Source of the DNA: Carettochelys insculpta
Taxonomy: Eukaryota > Chordata > Testudines > Carettochelyidae
Reading direction: 5' to 3'
Length of the DNA: 64,000 nucleotides
Assembly: GCF_033958435.1 (NCBI RefSeq)
Contig: NC_134138.1
Span: 184,010,798 to 184,074,797, forward strand
This document shows, piece after piece, positions 1 through 13,680 of the stretch. The notes beneath the pieces were generated by a model that was not told the DNA's origin, ran no database searches, and worked only from the letters and a program-made list of their open reading frames with translations. Made by a program: the position numbers and the translations under genes. Numbering within the stretch: position 1 is the first letter of the stretch; every line of letters starts with the position of its first letter.

Positions 1-3000
1 TACACAATATAAAGTAGTTTAAGAATTAGTTATGGTTATCTAGTGGAATAAGCTCTTAGAGCAACAGAATAGAACTTATGATGCTTTTCATATTTTTCCC
101 CCACAGTTCTTCACTCTGGAACCTTTCCCATGTGAATCACTATAAATCTCCTGAGAACAATAGGTTGATGCATTATTGACAGTATAAAAGAGCTGACTGT
201 TCTGTTCATTCCCTCCTAACATGGCATAATGTCAGAGGTGACTAAAAGCTATTAATTCCAATTGTGGTGCTACTGCATAATATTTATAATTGCAAAGATC
301 TGTGGCATTAAAGCAAGCACAGACTTGCCCGATGATTTAATCAATCTTCCAATGCCTTAAATTAGTATATGTTGAATTTGGCAGTGTGCTACTCCCTAGG
401 ATGAGCTTACATGGAAGAAGCTCGGAGACCATCAGTAGTCTTAAAACACTTATCTTTTGCACACACAGATTCAAACAGGTCGGCAACATGTAAACCAGGT
501 CTTCAGATGGTTTTTTGTTTAAATAGTTGCCTGGGCTGCTAAAGCAAGCTTGCTCTTAGAATAAGTTTTAAATTGTTTGACCTTGTCCAGTTACAAACTT
601 GGCTGTGCCAAATCTTGCAGATACAGCATGGAAGTCTACAAACTGGTTAGAAATTAGCTGACATTCAGCTATTGATTAAACTACAGTGAAACTAAGCAAA
701 GGTTTGGAAACATGCTATTTTCTTTTTTAGAGTCCTGCTTTTCCAGTAGTACACAGTTAGTATAGTTAACTACATCAGCTAGAAACTTCTCCCTAATAGT
801 TTTTTCCCCTCTAGTTTGTCATGGTCTTGCTAAGGCTCTTAACCTTAAACTGTACCTTAAGGGTGTTCAGTATTACACATCCAAACAGGATGCACAAATG
901 AAACAAAACTGAAATCAAATGTAAGATCAAGTCAGAAGGATGTACAGATTAAATCTAATATTTTAAGTGTACAGAATCTGGAACTTCAGTCCAAAAAGAG
1001 AGTGGTAATTGTTTGAGGAGTCTGCTTCAATGTATAGATAATTAAGCCCAGTCAGAGGTAGCTGATCATCATGGAGGCTGGAATAGCCTTTATCTAACCA
1101 GAAAATGCACTTCATATGTACAAGGAAGTTCACAGAGCAATGGGAGGAAAAAGGCTATCATATACTTCGCCTACCAAAAGAGGAAGAATTTGGAATCATA
1201 TCTACTTTAACTACTAAAATCTGAGCATCTGAAAGCAAATGCTAAATAACTGAATAGGGGTTTTTATTCACAACTTGAGCTGTTACTACCAGAGTAACAT
1301 TGACAACCCTTGCATGAGCAGCTTACAGGGAAATGAACATTTAATTGAACCCTTAAATGCCTCAGCAACAGAGAGTTGTTGAGCTCTGAACTATAAAGTG
1401 GGGTGAACAAACTTTGCTGTACCCCTTCTTTTGGCTCTGTGGTCTGATGGGTCCACCTGCCTCTCCCACTCACCTGTGAGAGTGCCAAAGGAAGGGATGT
1501 GGGTGGGAGCGCACACTGTCAATGGGCTCAGGGACTGGGAAAGTGGTGGCTCTTCCCAGGGGAGGGGAGAAGCGCTATGGGGCCAGACCAGCTGCTGTGC
1601 CACAGGAGGAGTCCAAGCACCATAGTGGGACACCCTGGCCAGTCCAGCCCCCACTGCCAGGAACCAGCCACTGCAGCCTATCAGCGGGACAAGTACCAAA
1701 GGTGCGCCCACCCCCCTCCTCAGTTGGAGCCGATCATGCTGGGCTAGCTTCCACTGTGTTGCTAGCTCCGCGCTAGCAGACCTCATGATACAGCAGAAGC
1801 TGCTAAGTGGGTCTGGGTGATCATGGCGTACCACCACCCCCCTTGCAAAGTGGCATGCCTCCTAGTTTGTGGACCTCTGCTGTAAAACAGAGAAGAACAG
1901 CAGGCAACTTTGGTAGCTTGTTCACTTTTAACCATAGGTTGTGTTACTTTGCCATGGAAGCCAATACAAATCCCAGGGAAGGGTGATGCAGATCATCTTT
2001 TGGTCTTGGGCTGAGTATAGGACTTCTAATTACTCATTGAGTCTTAGTATGACGACAAGACAAATGACCTCATGTGGTGTTTGCATAGACTATGAAAAGA
2101 TGGAGCTTGAACTGTGTGTTAATTTAGACTTGCTAAGAGAATTGCAAATTCCTATGTGCACACTTGTGGCTTGGTTCATTAGCCAACTTAACCAATCCTA
2201 ATCAAAACCAAAAGCTTCCATAGGGATTTGCACCAATTTAACTAAGCTAGTACTAGCTGCAGTAACTGTTAAACTGAAGTACTCAAACAGTGCCTCCAGA
2301 ATTGAGCGGCTTAAAGCAATGCTTAAAAATGTTGCTTTCCGGAGGTCTGTCTAAACCCACACTGTACCATTGGTACAGCTGGACATAATGGATTAATGTA
2401 CAAGGGAAACTAGACTAGTGTTTTAACACCTTTTCTATCACTTGCTTCTGTAGGTTGAGCTCACAGCAGGGGCTTCTTGCATTCCTACGTATCCTCAACA
2501 CCTCAGTGTCCCCCATTCTCCTAAGAGGTGATTGAACCTCATTAGAGCCACTAGCTTCAAGGAACTTAGTTTTCCCAATTTACTTCCAGCTTTGACAGCA
2601 AAATTAATAGGGCTTTGCTTATTGAGGCCTGGAACATTACCTAAAGTGTTCCACTTAGTTTGGAGTACTCAAGCTAACGTGTACAGAACTGGTCAAAGTA
2701 CTGCATTGTGGCAATATTACTTCCACAATGAAAAAACTTTATACTACACAGGCCATTTAAACAGCTGAATTACTGTCCTTAACTCTGACATTTTGAATGT
2801 TAGTGATGTTCACTATATCCAAGAACATAAGACTGCAGACACATGACTAAGCAGGTCTTTGCCCACAAAAGCTTATGTGCCAAAATATCTGTTTGTCTGT
2901 AAGGTGCCACGGGACTTGTTTTGAAGATACAGTAACTCAGTTACCCCTCACATACTCACCACTAAAACTTGTGAAAGTTAACTAGAAATTAAAGAAACAA

Positions 3001-4300
3001 GTTCTAGATCAGTGTATATATGTCCAAAACCTCCCTTTGTCATTTTACCCTATTTCCGTTAATTCTATGAGGTCAAATTGTAGGTTTACTTAATGTAGTG
3101 TTTATCTGGACACAGAACTGTTTTAAACTCTAAAGAATTCTGCAGAACCCCTAAGTCTTATATATGTCTTAACCCCTCAGCTCCAAACCTGCTCCCACAT
3201 TCCAAGATTAGCTCACCACAGCACAAAACCAGCTCCTGGGACTAACCCATCCACCCAAAGAGGCCCCCAGCTTAACCGTCTGAACAAACTCCACTCAAGT
3301 TAGCTCCTTCCATTACTTCACCCAATCTTACCTTAGCCACTGCTGCTCCTCTGACTAGTCTCAAGGGCCCGATTTTACTGATCACAGTATGGCTGCAACT
3401 GGCCTCTTGCATTGCCAATGAAAAGCAAGAACAATGCAGGAAATGCAAGTTCTGTCTGGCCCCTTCTGGCTAGCCATTGGCTCCCCTTGCCCCATTCCCC
3501 TTGTGCATGGGGCATCTACTTTAGAAGTGAGGCACTCTGTGCCTTCTTGACCTGTCACCACTGAAATAAAGGAACTAAATTCACTTGGTTTAGCAGCTGG
3601 ATCCCTCCTACCAGCTGTTAAAATAATTAACTTTAGTTTTACTGTTTAGTGGCAGCAAACAGGAGTCAGAGGAATCAGCAGCAGGAGATGCAAATGACTT
3701 CTTAGAGCTGTAAGGACACCACAGACTTAGTGACAGACTTTTTGGCATGTTTTGGAAAAAAGCATTAAGGCAGTATTAAAAAGAATCACACTTGTTGCTG
3801 CCAAACATTTGCAGTAAGGCAAACAAGATCTTCACAGGACTATCACACAATACTATGGATCAGCTCTTATGTACTAGTATGTGCTACTGCACAGACAGTC
3901 AGATAAAGCAGCAATCATGTTTAAGGCTAAACTAATCCACCTGAACTCCTAAGTGCCTGAGTTTTGCATTCAAGCATATCACTGAACTTTGAAATGAGAC
4001 ACTGACGACAAATTTAAACAGGCCTATTTGCATGATTAATGGTGAAGTGTACATTAGATTCCTGCTCACATATATTTGTTACAAAAATGAGTTTGCAAAA
4101 TAGATTCCTGAAGAGAAAACTAAGTCATGCAGAGACTGTATTTCAACATTTTCCTTTAACTGACATATAAGTACCTCACTAATCCCCAGGTTCAACACTG
4201 CTATAATTTATAAGCCTGCCCACTAGGTAATATTCTAGTTACTATAAATATTTAAGGCACATGTCACCAAAAAGTACTGGTTGTGTAATCAAGTTACCCA
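1..4300. other. Non-coding, AT-rich; no gene seen
   Basis: Apart from the Penelope-type tail near 2.85 kb and a GC-richer patch at 1390-1860 with chance open frames, nothing is recognised. It may be part of a long intron of a minus-strand gene starting at the CpG island. Confidence 0.5.
2840..2935 (+). mobile_element. Penelope-type repeat tail, fragment
   Basis: It holds TTTGCCCACAAAAGCTTATG and TGTCTGTAAGGTGCCACGGG, the same tail as in the foldback copies. The ribozyme-like upstream half is missing. Confidence 0.5.
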
Positions 4301-4988
4301 CATTACCTCATTTTGCTACCAAGTAAGGTTCAGGAGCAGGGGGAACAGTGGCACCTAGCTGGTACCCTTCTCAGGGGTGAGGAGGCAGAGGTGGCTCTGC
4401 ACTGCCAGGTGCTTTCAAGCACTGCCCCCATCCAATGGGAGGAAGCAGGACAGTGGTGCACAGAGCTGCCTCCCCCGCCAGCCAGGCAAATCCCACAGGC
4501 TATACAAGGCCTATGGCTTGCCTTGATTCAGGCCTCTCATCACAGGTGCCTCTCCCTGCCCCTGTGGGGAGCTGGCAGTCATGCTCCAGCACATGGGGTG
4601 GGGGTCCATGCATGCACCAAGGCTTCACCTTACCCTGCTGCACAGAGGGGCATTTCCCCCGCCACCCCCATCTTGCCAGATCAAGATGGCCACCAGTTGC
4701 AGGTTCCTTTTTCCTGCTTTACAGTCTAAGTACAGATAGGGTTGGTCCCAGAACACATTCAGACCATTGTTATCAAATTGTAAAGTTGGAGAGGTATATT
4801 AAGATGAACACTTTGTTACCTATCAGCAGCTTCCCCAGCAAAACAATGGGGTAAGAGTTAAATTTAGAAATTTATTCCCAGATAATGCAGTGACAATATC
4901 TACCTGCACAGCTGCTATTACATGATCAAAGCTGAAGTTTGAATAGAGTACTTTTCCACAGTCGTTTCCCTTAGAAAGTTACTACACA

Positions 4989-5267
4989 TTGAACCTCTCA
5001 CCCAGCAACATCCGTAATCCAGCATGGTTTTAGTTAGCTGGATGACCACTTATGGTGTGGCCAAGTTTCCTGGGGTCCCATAATGTTTGCTTACAGCCAC
5101 CAGTCCAGACAATCTGTGCCGTTATTTAGCTCTAATTTACCCATAAATGTCAGAGCACAGTAAGCAGTGGAAGTGTTGGTAATGCTGCTAGACAATATTG
5201 ATGTCCCATCTGGCAAATTCTCTTGGCACCAGTCAGGTCCCAAGGGTGCTGGACTAGACAGGTTCAA
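4989..5267. mobile_element. DNA-transposon MITE with TTGAACCTCTC ends
   Basis: TTGAACCTCTCACCCAGCA at the left and TGCTGGACTAGACAGGTTCAA at the right are inverted repeats. The interior has a second small inverted pair (CCAGCATGGTTTTAGTTAGCTGG). Class is not certain. Confidence 0.55.
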
Positions 5268-5906
5268 CCCATAGAAACTTATCTTGCACTATTTGTGTTC
5301 TAGCACTATATTTTGAGTAAATATAATAGGAATAAACCTTATTTTAAAAAGTGTTTTTGAATGCCCACTCATTTAAGACAAGTTTAGCTATTTCACCATT
5401 AATAAACGAACCAAAGAGAGGAAAATCCACACTACATCTTCCGTATCCCTCACCTGTTTATACTTGTGTACGCTGTTTTCCTGTTAACTATAAAACTATT
5501 CTAAAAGGGAATCCTCACTGCAGTCAGATGTAAAATTGGTATTTTAATTATGACTAATATTTTGCCTCTCTTGTGCAGCCCATATTTGGGCTTATCTTTT
5601 GGAAAGGACTTCATATTTAGACCCAGATCCTTCATTTTAGCTTCCACTAATAGGATCCTGTTGAAGTGTGTCAAGGAAGAAGTCATGTGGTCCAACATGA
5701 CTGTTCTTAAGAAACTGAGTCCTACTGCCTTGCTTTCTAATCAGAGCTCAGTCCCCATCTGAAGTACATTTAGGTGCCCTATAAACTACACCTCCAGTTT
5801 TCCTCCTAGTCTCCATTTGCTGCCTTTTTAGTAAGGACTATTCAGCCTTTGGTGGTGAGGACATATCCATCCAAAGCAGGAGTTACACCTGATTAGTATA
5901 AATACT

Positions 5907-6087
5907 AAAAGCAGTCAAGTAGCACTTTAAAGACTAGCAAAATGGTTTATTAGGTGAGCTTTCGTCTGAAGAAGTGGGCCTGTCCCACAAAAGCTCACCT
6001 AATAAACCATTTTGCTAGTCTTTAAAGTGCTACTTGACTGCTTTTTGTCTTGATAGTGTATAGACTAGCACGGCTTCCTCTCTGTTA
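5907..6087. mobile_element. Penelope-type foldback repeat, short form
   Basis: The arms 5907-5964 and 5989-6046 are almost perfect inverted copies (GCAGTCAAGTAGCACTTTAA and its complement). The 25-nt loop holds CTGAAGA and GTGGG/CCCAC, followed by AAAA where the hammerhead core has GAAA. The 3' tail ends GACTAGCACGGCTTCCTCTC. Confidence 0.65.
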
Positions 6088-7077
6088 CTGAGTAGTATAC
6101 ACAGACTTCCCTGAAAATCTAAGGTGCCAACTGAAGTGATGCAAATAAGTAGGTGGCACTCTTCTGAACATGCACTAATACTCTACCATGAATGCACTGT
6201 TAACAGAACTAGAAGAAAGTTTCTATTCAGCTTTTGACTTAACAGGAGCACAAGCAACTCTACAGTTCACCAAAAGCTATAAAAAGTAAAACTGTATGCT
6301 TTCCCCAGACTTAGAGTGTACTTGACTTGTTATTCCAAGCTTTATGGGCAGTTTGTTCACCTGTTCTTTGATCAGATTAGCTCCTTGATTATATGATTTA
6401 CACTCTAAATGTCAAGATCTGAGCTTCAGTAGCATCCAGACTCCAGTTACAATCATGGCCACACTAGGTCAAGCTCTGTGCAAATACATAGCAAGAATCT
6501 CTGCTCAGTTTATAAAACAGTTTTACAGAAGCCAGGCATAATGCAGGAATTTGGTAGAGTGTGAAGACTTATGCTTTTGTGCTTCAAGTTTTTCAAACAA
6601 AGCACCAAAGACTCAGATGATGTATTATTTAAGTGATACATTTGCATGACCAGAGTTTTCCATTGTTAAGTTTCCTTGAGTGTCCTTTAAATTCATGACA
6701 AGATTTCTCACTGGCCGATTTGCTATAGTATGACCTCTCATTTGCTCTCACTTGGATAGCCTAGAGCACAACAAGTAATGGGAAAGTGACAGAGGGCCAG
6801 ATTCTGCTAGCGCTGGTTCATATAAATCTCAGGCCATATCTGCACTATAAATTTCTACCAGCATATTTATGTCTGTCTGAAGTGTGATTTGTGACAGATG
6901 GCTGTGGTCAGAAAAGTGCACTAGTGTAAACAGTTAAAAGCAGTCTTGCTGGTATGCCACCACAGAATTTTACCTGGGGTATGAAATACACTATTGGCAG
7001 AGGTGCAGGGTGTTTTGTAGTTGTAGATTATACCGTTCCCCTGCAAAAACAAGAACCTAGCCAGTAAAAGATACTAA

Positions 7078-7508
7078 GGCTGCGTCTACCCTACCGCCCT
7101 ACTTCAAAAGGGAGCATGTTAAATAGGGTGTCGGGAGATCATTAATGACGTGCTGCGGTGCATATGCAGCACTTCATTAAGCTAGTTCTCCCCCCACAGC
7201 AACTTCAAAGTGTTAAATTTTGAAGTGCCAGCTTGCATGTAGCCATAGCTAACCTGCCAGTACTTCAGTGCCTGGGCATCTTCAAAGCCCCTTTACTCCT
7301 CAAAATAGCAGTAAAGTGACTTTGAAGTACTGGCGGGTTAGCAAGTACTACACGCAAGCCAGCACTTCAAAGTTTAACACTTTGAAGTTGCCACAGGGGA
7401 GAGTTAGCTTAATGAAGTGCTGCATATGTACCACAGCACTTCATTAGTAATCTCCTGACACCCTACTTACTGTGCTCTTTGAAATAGGCTGGGTCTACAC
7501 TAGCTCCC
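7078..7508. mobile_element. Harbinger-like foldback MITE
   Basis: It starts GGCTGCGTCTACCCTACCG after TAA and ends near TACACTAGCTCCC before TAA. Most of its length is one long imperfect hairpin: CTTCATTAAGCTAG, AACTTCAAAGTGTTAAA and GCCAGTACTTC on the left recur inverted on the right. Confidence 0.7.
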
Positions 7509-7885
7509 TAAGAGACTACACAGTAAGGCCAGGTCTATATTTGGAAGCCTTATATTGGACAAAGCCTTCCATATGTAGGCTTGGCCTTAATGGGGTTACT
7601 AAAAGAATAAGGGATTACTCAGCCAATAGGATGGCAGAATCTGGCTGCAAGTGTACAGTCCTTTTCCAGTTATATTTTTGTAACAAGGTCTCAAGTTTCA
7701 AATAGTTTTCTGTACTTCTGATAACCTTCTGATTAACTGTCTCCCTATGTGGTTAGCCATGTGGGTTTTTAGGTGGGCAATCTTGAAGTGCTGAAGATTA
7801 ATAAAAAAGTCAGAGATTAAGGCTACTAATGCAAAAAAATATTTTGCACAGCAAAATGCAAGTGAAACAAATACCAAGGATTTAA

Positions 7886-8260
7886 AAAGTATACTGGATA
7901 AGAGAGTTTAGTGTAGCCATTCAACTGGAACTCTCAGATAACCAGCACAAACATGCTGCTTTCCTTTGAGAGCAAAATGAACATGGAAGTAACTCAGTCT
8001 CAAGGCCGCCAAAATTCCCCTGGCTCAAACACCACTGACTTCCCCCAGTCCAACTCAGCTGCCCAAGTTGCGAGCATTCCCCATACCCCAGGTGACTTCT
8101 GCCCTGGCATTGCTGGAGTTCCCCCAACCCCGTTCAGGGATCCTGTGGTTTTTGCCTCACTTGAACCCTGTCTGTGCCTCCCCAGCTTCATTGTCAACTT
8201 GCATATTTTCATCTCCTGCAACCTGCTGGTACTGGGGTTGCAGAATATGAAAGTTTACCA
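7886..8260. mobile_element. Probable third mariner-type MITE copy, rearranged
   Basis: CATTCAACTGGAACTCTCAG near 7918 and AATATGAAAGTTTACCA before a TA at 8261 resemble the two ends of the family. The GC-richer middle (8000-8200) is different, so this may be a composite. Confidence 0.4.
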
Positions 8261-8589
8261 TACTTGGCACATCTATGAGTTAGTTTACTGCTACACCCTG
8301 CAATTTAACTGTATTTAAGCTCCAGTTTAAAAACTCTGCCATTTTACACTTTCCATCTGCAACCTTGTCTGTAGGGCTACCACCACCAACTGTAATATAA
8401 TTGTCACATATCAAGTTATTTAAAAAGTTACAAGCCTGGTTTCTAGGACAGTTCAGAGTAAAATATCTGTGAATTCCAATGGCACTAACCTAACAAAAAA
8501 CCTGAAGACAACGTTTTCAGAATGCTAAGCATGCAATCAACCCTTTTTACTACACCAGGGCTGTGTCTATACTACAAAAATAACAGCTC

Positions 8590-8705
8590 CAGACAGAATT
8601 GTCTTTGCCCACGAAAGCTTACACTCCGAGATATCTGTTAGTCTATAAGGTGCCACAGGACTTTATTGTTCTCAAAGATAAAGACTAACACAGCTACCTC
8701 TCTGA
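8590..8705 (+). mobile_element. Penelope-type repeat tail, fragment
   Basis: It holds TTTGCCCACGAAAGCTTACA, GTTAGTCTATAAGGTGCCAC and ACTAACACAGCTACCTCTC. The 5' half of the core is missing. A shorter piece (GTTAGTCTATAAGGTGCCAC) lies at 9518-9545. Confidence 0.5.
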
Positions 8706-9910
8706 TCAGTGTTCACTTGAGGCCCATGGAATCTTTCAGTAGTAAAAAGAAAAGAGCTGCTTGTTACAGACCCACAGAGGCTATACTCTCCTTTCTCCCT
8801 TGCTTCCTCCACTGGGCCACCCCAAAGGTTAGCAGCATTTAAGCAAAAATATTTACACCACAGCCAATTGCATTTGCTCTAAGACTTTCCTGCTTGCCAA
8901 AAGGGAATTTTCCCCTCAAGCCCCAGAGAGCCAGGGTAATCAGTAGTCATTTTCTTTAGGAATTCAGAAGGTATGAGCTCCTCTGGGGAAAGGCCAATTT
9001 ACACTCAGTAAATTTGACAATGTTATTTGCATTTACTTTGTTCTTGTTAATGTATCCATGTGAAAGTTATCATTAAGATACCTACTGAAGTGCAATGTAA
9101 TTATGCATACGTAATATTGAGTAGGCTAGTACATTGGCTAGAGTGCTGTTAGCAAGTTCTATGGCTTAATATAAATTTACATGCAATATAGTGTTGATAG
9201 GTTCACACCGACTCAGATGTGCATTAGAAGCCAGTCAAAAATTAATACACAAGTTTGCTAGCTAACAGATGTTCGCTGGAGAACATCTGTTAGTTATTTA
9301 TCCTAGATCAAATTCCGATGTTTGTTCTGTCAAGTTAGCACACACTAACTAGCCAAAAGCCACAGGCAAGAGTTCCGAGAGGATACAAAGTTAGCATTTG
9401 CTACTGCAAAAGTGATTCATGGAGATCCACAACCACATCTGTGGCTATTGGCTGATTTGCAGGGACTATCCACAGGATTAAGGGGACTATCACTTGCTCA
9501 TGCTCAAAACTTTTCTGTTAGTCTATAAGGTGCCACAGGACCCTTCGTTGCTGTTCCTCTGTTAGAATTCTGAGGCTGTTGAGAAACATTGCTGACAGTT
9601 CCCACAAGGTCCTTAATGTGCTAAAAGCTGTTTATATGACAGCATTACACACTTATCCTTAATTGGTTTGCCATGCCTCAGTTTCCAGCATCTCTTTTCA
9701 TCAAGAGTAATTACATGTTAGATACTTTTAAAATTTGTCTTTAAGCATGTTAATCAGGTGCAAGACAAGGGAGCATTTCATTTAAATTTTCAGTTGAGGG
9801 GGCATGTTTGTGGTTTTTAAGGATGCACTACAACATCCATGAGTTTAGCATACTTTGAAGACCACAGAGGGGGTTAAAATCAGCTGTTCTTCTGGCAGTA
9901 AAGATGTTTA

Positions 9911-10195
9911 CTGTAAACTTTCATATCCTGCATTGTCATCTGAAACTCAGCTAAAAGTTACTTATGGTTAAAATGCTGGTTATTTTCCATAGTTACAGTA
10001 TAGTAAAAGTACATACAAATACAGCCTAAGTTTGCAGTGTACAGTACTACTGTTATTAGTAAATTAAGTAATCTGCAAACATTTCTTAATATCTAATCTT
10101 GTTTTTCTTTAGTGTTTACACACCTCTATTATCCTGAACATTTGAATATCCAGCAACTGCCCAGTCCTGGGGATGCCAGACATGAAAGTTTACTG
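9911..10195. mobile_element. Mariner-type MITE, second copy
   Basis: It starts CTGTAAACTTTCATATCC and ends ATGAAAGTTTACTG between TA dinucleotides. Its interior matches that of 15371-15748 over most of its length. Confidence 0.72.
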
Positions 10196-11031
10196 TACCT
10201 AAGTGAAATACGGACTAACCACAACACCCACTTGCTTCAAATTTGTATTCCCCCATTTCATGAAGGATCTGCTTGTACTTCTGTTCGCCTGAAGAATTCT
10301 CTTGTTCCAGCACAGTTTATGCATGGCAGTACCCTGAGATGACCCCACAATCACATTTGGCAGTCATTTTAAGCTTCCATCATTCCCATTCCCCTACACC
10401 TCCCCCCCGCCCCCACAGCGCTGCCTCACTTGGTGAAACTGTAAATGACAAATTATACCTGGTGAACAAAAAAGCAAAGCAACAGCATTATTTCTTTCAT
10501 AACAAACAGGTCAATGCAGGCAGTCACAGTAATTGATTAAACATGTCCAATTCTTAAGACCTGTATTAGACCCTGAAATTGCATCTTCTTACAAAATCTG
10601 GCAAAACAGAACGAAAGCAAGCTCAAATGAGGCCATAAGAGAAAGAATTCAGTACTCCGTTTCACAATCCAGTTATTTCACCTTGCAAACAAACAGCAGA
10701 GTATCTTAGAGGAAGGGAGCAGTGGGGCATTGATGTATTATGTTTTGATAAAAAAGGGACAGAAAATCAAGGCCAATGCTAATACACATTTCTAAATTCA
10801 TCTAAATGGTGGATATTGTTACTTTGAACAGATAAGATCAAGAGAGTGAAATATAAAGGACAATCGACACCAAACTCCCAGAATGAATTGCCTCCGGAGT
10901 CACTCAATTTCCTCATTCTATTAGAGCATGGCTTTTCGCAGAAGTTTAATATAAAGTTTGTTGTTGTGCCTCTTGTCAAATGAGCAACATGGGGAAGGGG
11001 CAAAAATCTACATTTCATTAATCTACTAGTC

Positions 11032-11307
11032 CAGTGATTATCAAGTGTGTTCCATGACCATCTTGCAGGTGGGCTACGGGCTCAGGACTTGCCCTGCCAC
11101 AGGCAGTGGGGAGCCCACCCATGCACCCTCCCCATCATGTTTCATCTGTGTATGTTTTTATGCTCCAATAGACTAACAAAAATAAATTTAGTTTTAAGAT
11201 ATTCAGAGATGAACAAACGCATTTTTGTCTTCATGGATAGTTGGTGGTCCACAGGAAGGTCTGCATTGAGCAGCGTAGGCCCTGGGCTAAAGAGTTTGAG
11301 AACCAGT
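11032..11307. mobile_element. hAT-type MITE
   Basis: CAGTGATTATCAAG at the left and TTTGAGAACCAGT at the right are the CAGTGGTTCTCAA-type inverted ends common in hAT non-autonomous elements. Both ends are decayed. Confidence 0.5.
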
Positions 11308-11339
11308 ATACTAGCCTAACGATAAGTGTAGAAAATACA

Positions 11340-11535
11340 GACTAACACAACTATTTCTGATAAACAACCAGAAGTCCTGTGACACCTTAGAGACTAACAG
11401 ATATTTCGAGCACAAGCTTTTGTGGGCAAAGACCACTCATGCATTTGACAAAGTGGGTCTTTGCCCACAAAAGCTTATGCTCCAAAATACTGTTAGTCTA
11501 TAAGGGGCCACGGGACTTTGTTCTAGTCTAAAGAT
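11340..11535. mobile_element. Penelope-type foldback repeat, decayed copy
   Basis: The inverted arms carry CACCTTAGAGACTAACAG and AAGCTTTTGTGGGCAAAGACC with their complements. The core position reads TTGACAA, GTGGG/CCCAC, AAAA, so two conserved core bases and the G of GAAA are lost. Confidence 0.6.
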
Positions 11536-12719
11536 ACTGATTTTAATTAACAATGGCTATCATCTTGCTCCTGCAATTAACTGATCTGGATGAACCTCTT
11601 CACATTGCAACCTTTATTAACCCCACACAGCCTGATATAAAAGTCCTAGATTGTTGCTGTGGAAAGAGAGCCAGTTATATTAGCAGCATGTTTGGCTGGT
11701 ACATTGAGATGTTTGCACAGAAAGCCAGAGGTGAACAATTTCTACTGATGTGAGCACTGTATAAAGAACTGTTGAATAAGATACAGCCCCTCCAAACTCA
11801 TGAGGGCATCACCAGCTTTAATCACTTCTTTGGCTCAGAAGAAATTCTGAAAGTTTTGAACTCAGAAGCCATGAATTTCCACTATTAATTCCTACCAGTG
11901 TATTTGAAGACTACTAAACTGGAATATGGTTATAATATAAAAGTTTGTGGTCACTGTAGTCAATGTAGTATAGTAAAACCATCAGCGTTCCAACGGTTAG
12001 TGTACACAGAACCCCCAACACTTTGCACATGATCTCTAACATATGGAATACAAGTCTGTTGATCTGAATTTCTGGAGAGATTCAAATATAAAAGTCTCAT
12101 TAGTTTTGGCTGAAGTTATGCAAATTAGTCTAATCAGTTGTATCTACAAATAACCTTGCACTTATAAGAATTAGTCAAACAAAAGTGTAAAGTTCTAGAA
12201 ATATAAAAGACATGTATATACTTGATATTCCTTCCTATGGTTTCCAGTTAACAATACAATAAAACAAGGAGATTATATTAATGGAACAGGCACCCCCACA
12301 CAAGAACTACTGACAATTAAGTTTCACAATAAACAGCTCTTAAATGCTGCTTAAAAAGGTGACCGCAGCACTCTAGAGTTCAACTGGTCTGACATCTATC
12401 ACCGACTTCTTTGAAGACTAAAAGTTGGACATAATATTAGCAATTCATTAACAAAAAAGCATTCCCACATGGATAAGATAGGTGCTCCCAGTTGTTTGCT
12501 CTGAGGTGTGGCCCACTGTTTAAACCCTAGAACAATAAAACTTGAGTAACCTCGGTGACTGATCTACAAACGAAAGCTTGGCTTAAAGCCATTTTGAAGA
12601 CGAGTATTAAAGCCAAAAAAAACTGTTACATTAGCTGTTACAGCAAATACCCATGATTTCGGGCATACCATTTCCAGCTTCATGAGAAGTCACTGGGACC
12701 ACAAATTAACACGATCAAT

Positions 12720-13680
12720 GACCTGAGTTTCGGGGACCAGGTCCCACCTTTTCCCGCAGCAGATGGCCCAGCGGCACATTCACGCCGAGGCTATGCGGGG
12801 AGCGTCCAGTTCACAAACAAGAGCCAGGAGGCGGCAGCCACCCGAGGGAAATGAATGAGCCTTCCCGGCACGGCACCCCAGCGCTGGCTGGGGAGGGGCA
12901 GGGCGCGGGAGGCTTTTAACCTTCAGGGAAAGAGTATTTCAGGTCCTGTCCTGCGGGAGGCGCCGACCCGCCCGGCCCCATTCACACAAGCCGACACTGG
13001 GAAGAACCGCCTACGGCGCCGCGGCCAGAGTCTCTCCGGAGAGGAGCCGAGCATGACGCCCCGGAGTAGTCACCCGGGCTCACGGAGCCTTCTCGGCGGG
13101 GGCGGAGACACGGTCACAACTCGGCGGCAAAGACCAGGATGGAGCCGGTGGTGGGGGGGTCCCCATGCCCAGTGTCCCCTCCACAGCCGGGCGGGAAGAC
13201 CGACCCCCACGGGTCCCCAGCGCCGCCCAGACTCACCAAGCCCGGCTGTGGTGCGGCTCCGCTGAGGGGGTCTCGCTCCCAGCGCCTCGGCCGCCGCTAG
13301 GCTGAGGGGAGCGGGGGACGCGTTTGCCCAGCTCCGGCGAGACTCTGTCTCCGCGCAGGGGCCGAGGCCAGCAGCACCCGCCACACAGGGCTGCTTCCGG
13401 GGGCGGGCCCGGGCGGAACCTGCTTCCGGAGAGGGGTGGAGCCGCGTAGCCAACTGCTTCCGGGAAGGGAGGGGCAGGAAAGCGATGAAGAAAGCCCAGC
13501 GCCAACGGCCTCTCTAATAGGGTGGAACAGAGGGGCGGGGCTATGGGAGGGTGAGGGCGAGGAGACGTTAGGCCCACGGCTTATTCTGCTGGGGGCGTGG
13601 TTTGGGAGGAGCGGGCCCAGTGTAGGCGGGACTCGGGGCGTGGCTGTGACCTGGGGGCGTGGCTTGTGGTCACTCCTCTC
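12720..13680. promoter_or_regulatory. CpG island, probable housekeeping promoter
   Basis: This is the only long GC- and CpG-rich stretch that is not a repeat array or transposon. It holds several GC boxes (GGGGCGGGGC near 13535; GGGGCGTGGC-like near 13592, 13637 and 13655) and three copies of CTGCTTCCGG at 13391, 13420 and 13454, an ETS-factor-like core. The open frames across it have no recognisable protein similarity. It could be the promoter of a minus-strand gene whose exons lie left of the window (RALA would fit mammalian order next to YAE1), of the MED1-like gene 20 kb downstream, or of both. The promoter call is fairly safe; the target gene is inference. Confidence 0.75.

Noticed and set aside
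13475..13508. ATG with MKKAQRQRP in the CpG island as the MED1-like first exon
   Set aside because: MED1 also starts MKAQ, but the frame stops after 10 codons without a donor that would join 34134 in phase; treated as coincidence.
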